From the NCBI RefSeq assembly GCF_003236175.1, contig NZ_QKTW01000018.1:206612-245542 (forward strand): a stretch of DNA of 38,931 bases. Reading direction: 5' to 3'. The DNA is from Taibaiella soli. Lineage in GTDB: Bacteria; Bacteroidota; Bacteroidia; Chitinophagales; Chitinophagaceae. The position numbers and the translations under genes were made by a program. Below the pieces are notes generated by a model. That model was not told the DNA's origin. It saw only the letters and a program-made list of their open reading frames with translations, and did no database searches. Of this stretch, positions 38,882-38,931 are shown piece after piece (within the stretch, counting starts at the first letter, position 1; the number at the start of each line of letters is the position of its first letter).

Positions 38882-38901
38882 GAAATTCTAAAGAGAATTT
38901 C
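38882..38901. other. inter-tRNA hairpin
   Basis: GAAATTCT (38882-38889) pairs with AGAATTTC (38894-38901) around AAAG. It lies between tRNA-Ser and the next tRNA and is probably part of the processed spacer. Confidence 0.45.
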
Positions 38902-38916
38902 TGATTCGAAAAAGTT

Positions 38917-38931
38917 CGGGAAGTAGCGCAG
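38917..38931 (+). tRNA. 5' end of a second tRNA, truncated by the window
   Basis: CGGGAAGTAGCGCAG has a 7-base acceptor strand followed by the TA and a D-stem start (GCGC) of a tRNA. The sequence resembles the 5' end of Bacteroidota tRNA-Pro, but the anticodon lies outside the window and the identity is an inference. Confidence 0.6.

Noticed and set aside
1-38931. CRISPR array, prophage, integrase or insertion sequence
   Set aside because: No equally spaced 25-40-base repeats, transposase motifs, terminal inverted repeats with target duplications, or phage structural genes were seen anywhere in the window.

Overview
The window is ordinary chromosome from a Bacteroidota bacterium, probably of the Chitinophagales/Chitinophagaceae group. 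The evidence is Por/T9SS C-terminal sorting domains on four secreted proteins, -7 promoter boxes of the TAnnTTTG type recognised by the Bacteroidota primary sigma factor, weak or absent Shine-Dalgarno sequences, Bacteroidota-type proline dehydrogenase and LptD-like proteins, and a lysine/alanine-rich topoisomerase I tail. No phage, integrase, IS element, CRISPR array or classical island was seen.

Layout. 1-4900: mnmA (minus) diverges from a tight aroB-aroA-aroC shikimate operon (plus), across an intergenic stretch built almost wholly of 7-bp-periodic repeats. 4900-10700: minus-strand block with a small proline-rich lipoprotein, a SirB1-type transglutaminase-like protein co-transcribed with topA, and a T9SS-secreted protein. 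10700-18700: proline dehydrogenase with a small PH-like membrane protein, then minus-strand genes for an NAD-binding epimerase-like protein, a crotonase, a T9SS beta-propeller protein, a probable overlooked 54-aa two-helix membrane protein, and PaaZ. 18800-23900: a GT39-like membrane glycosyltransferase, a decayed coding remnant, an FkbM-type methyltransferase, an orphan MoxR ATPase, a MazG-like pyrophosphohydrolase and an EGF-like lipoprotein. 24000-30700: an N-acetylmuramoyl-L-alanine amidase divergent from an LptD-like outer-membrane assembly protein, a second GT39-like protein and a 2-oxoacid dehydrogenase E2. 30770-33850: tandem paralogous T9SS cargo genes whose sorting domains share 170 identical bases. 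33900-38931: nhaA, a two-gene split 5'-nucleotidase, dnaA, tRNA-Ser(GCU) and the first bases of a second tRNA.

The genes are mostly housekeeping (tRNA thiolation, aromatic precursor synthesis, replication initiation, DNA supercoiling), cell envelope (LptD, amidase, glycosyltransferases, lipoproteins, T9SS cargo) and catabolism (proline, acyl-CoA/phenylacetate-type, 2-oxoacids). The features most worth a second look are: the heptamer-periodic intergenic repeats in several sequence families and both orientations, one of which encodes the end of nhaA; recent gene conversion of a T9SS sorting domain; the split and order-reversed nucleotidase; the small membrane protein with no ATG; and -7 boxes placed so close to start codons that several mRNAs should be leaderless. 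Start codons were moved downstream of the longest open frame wherever promoter position, signal peptide or family alignment argued for it.
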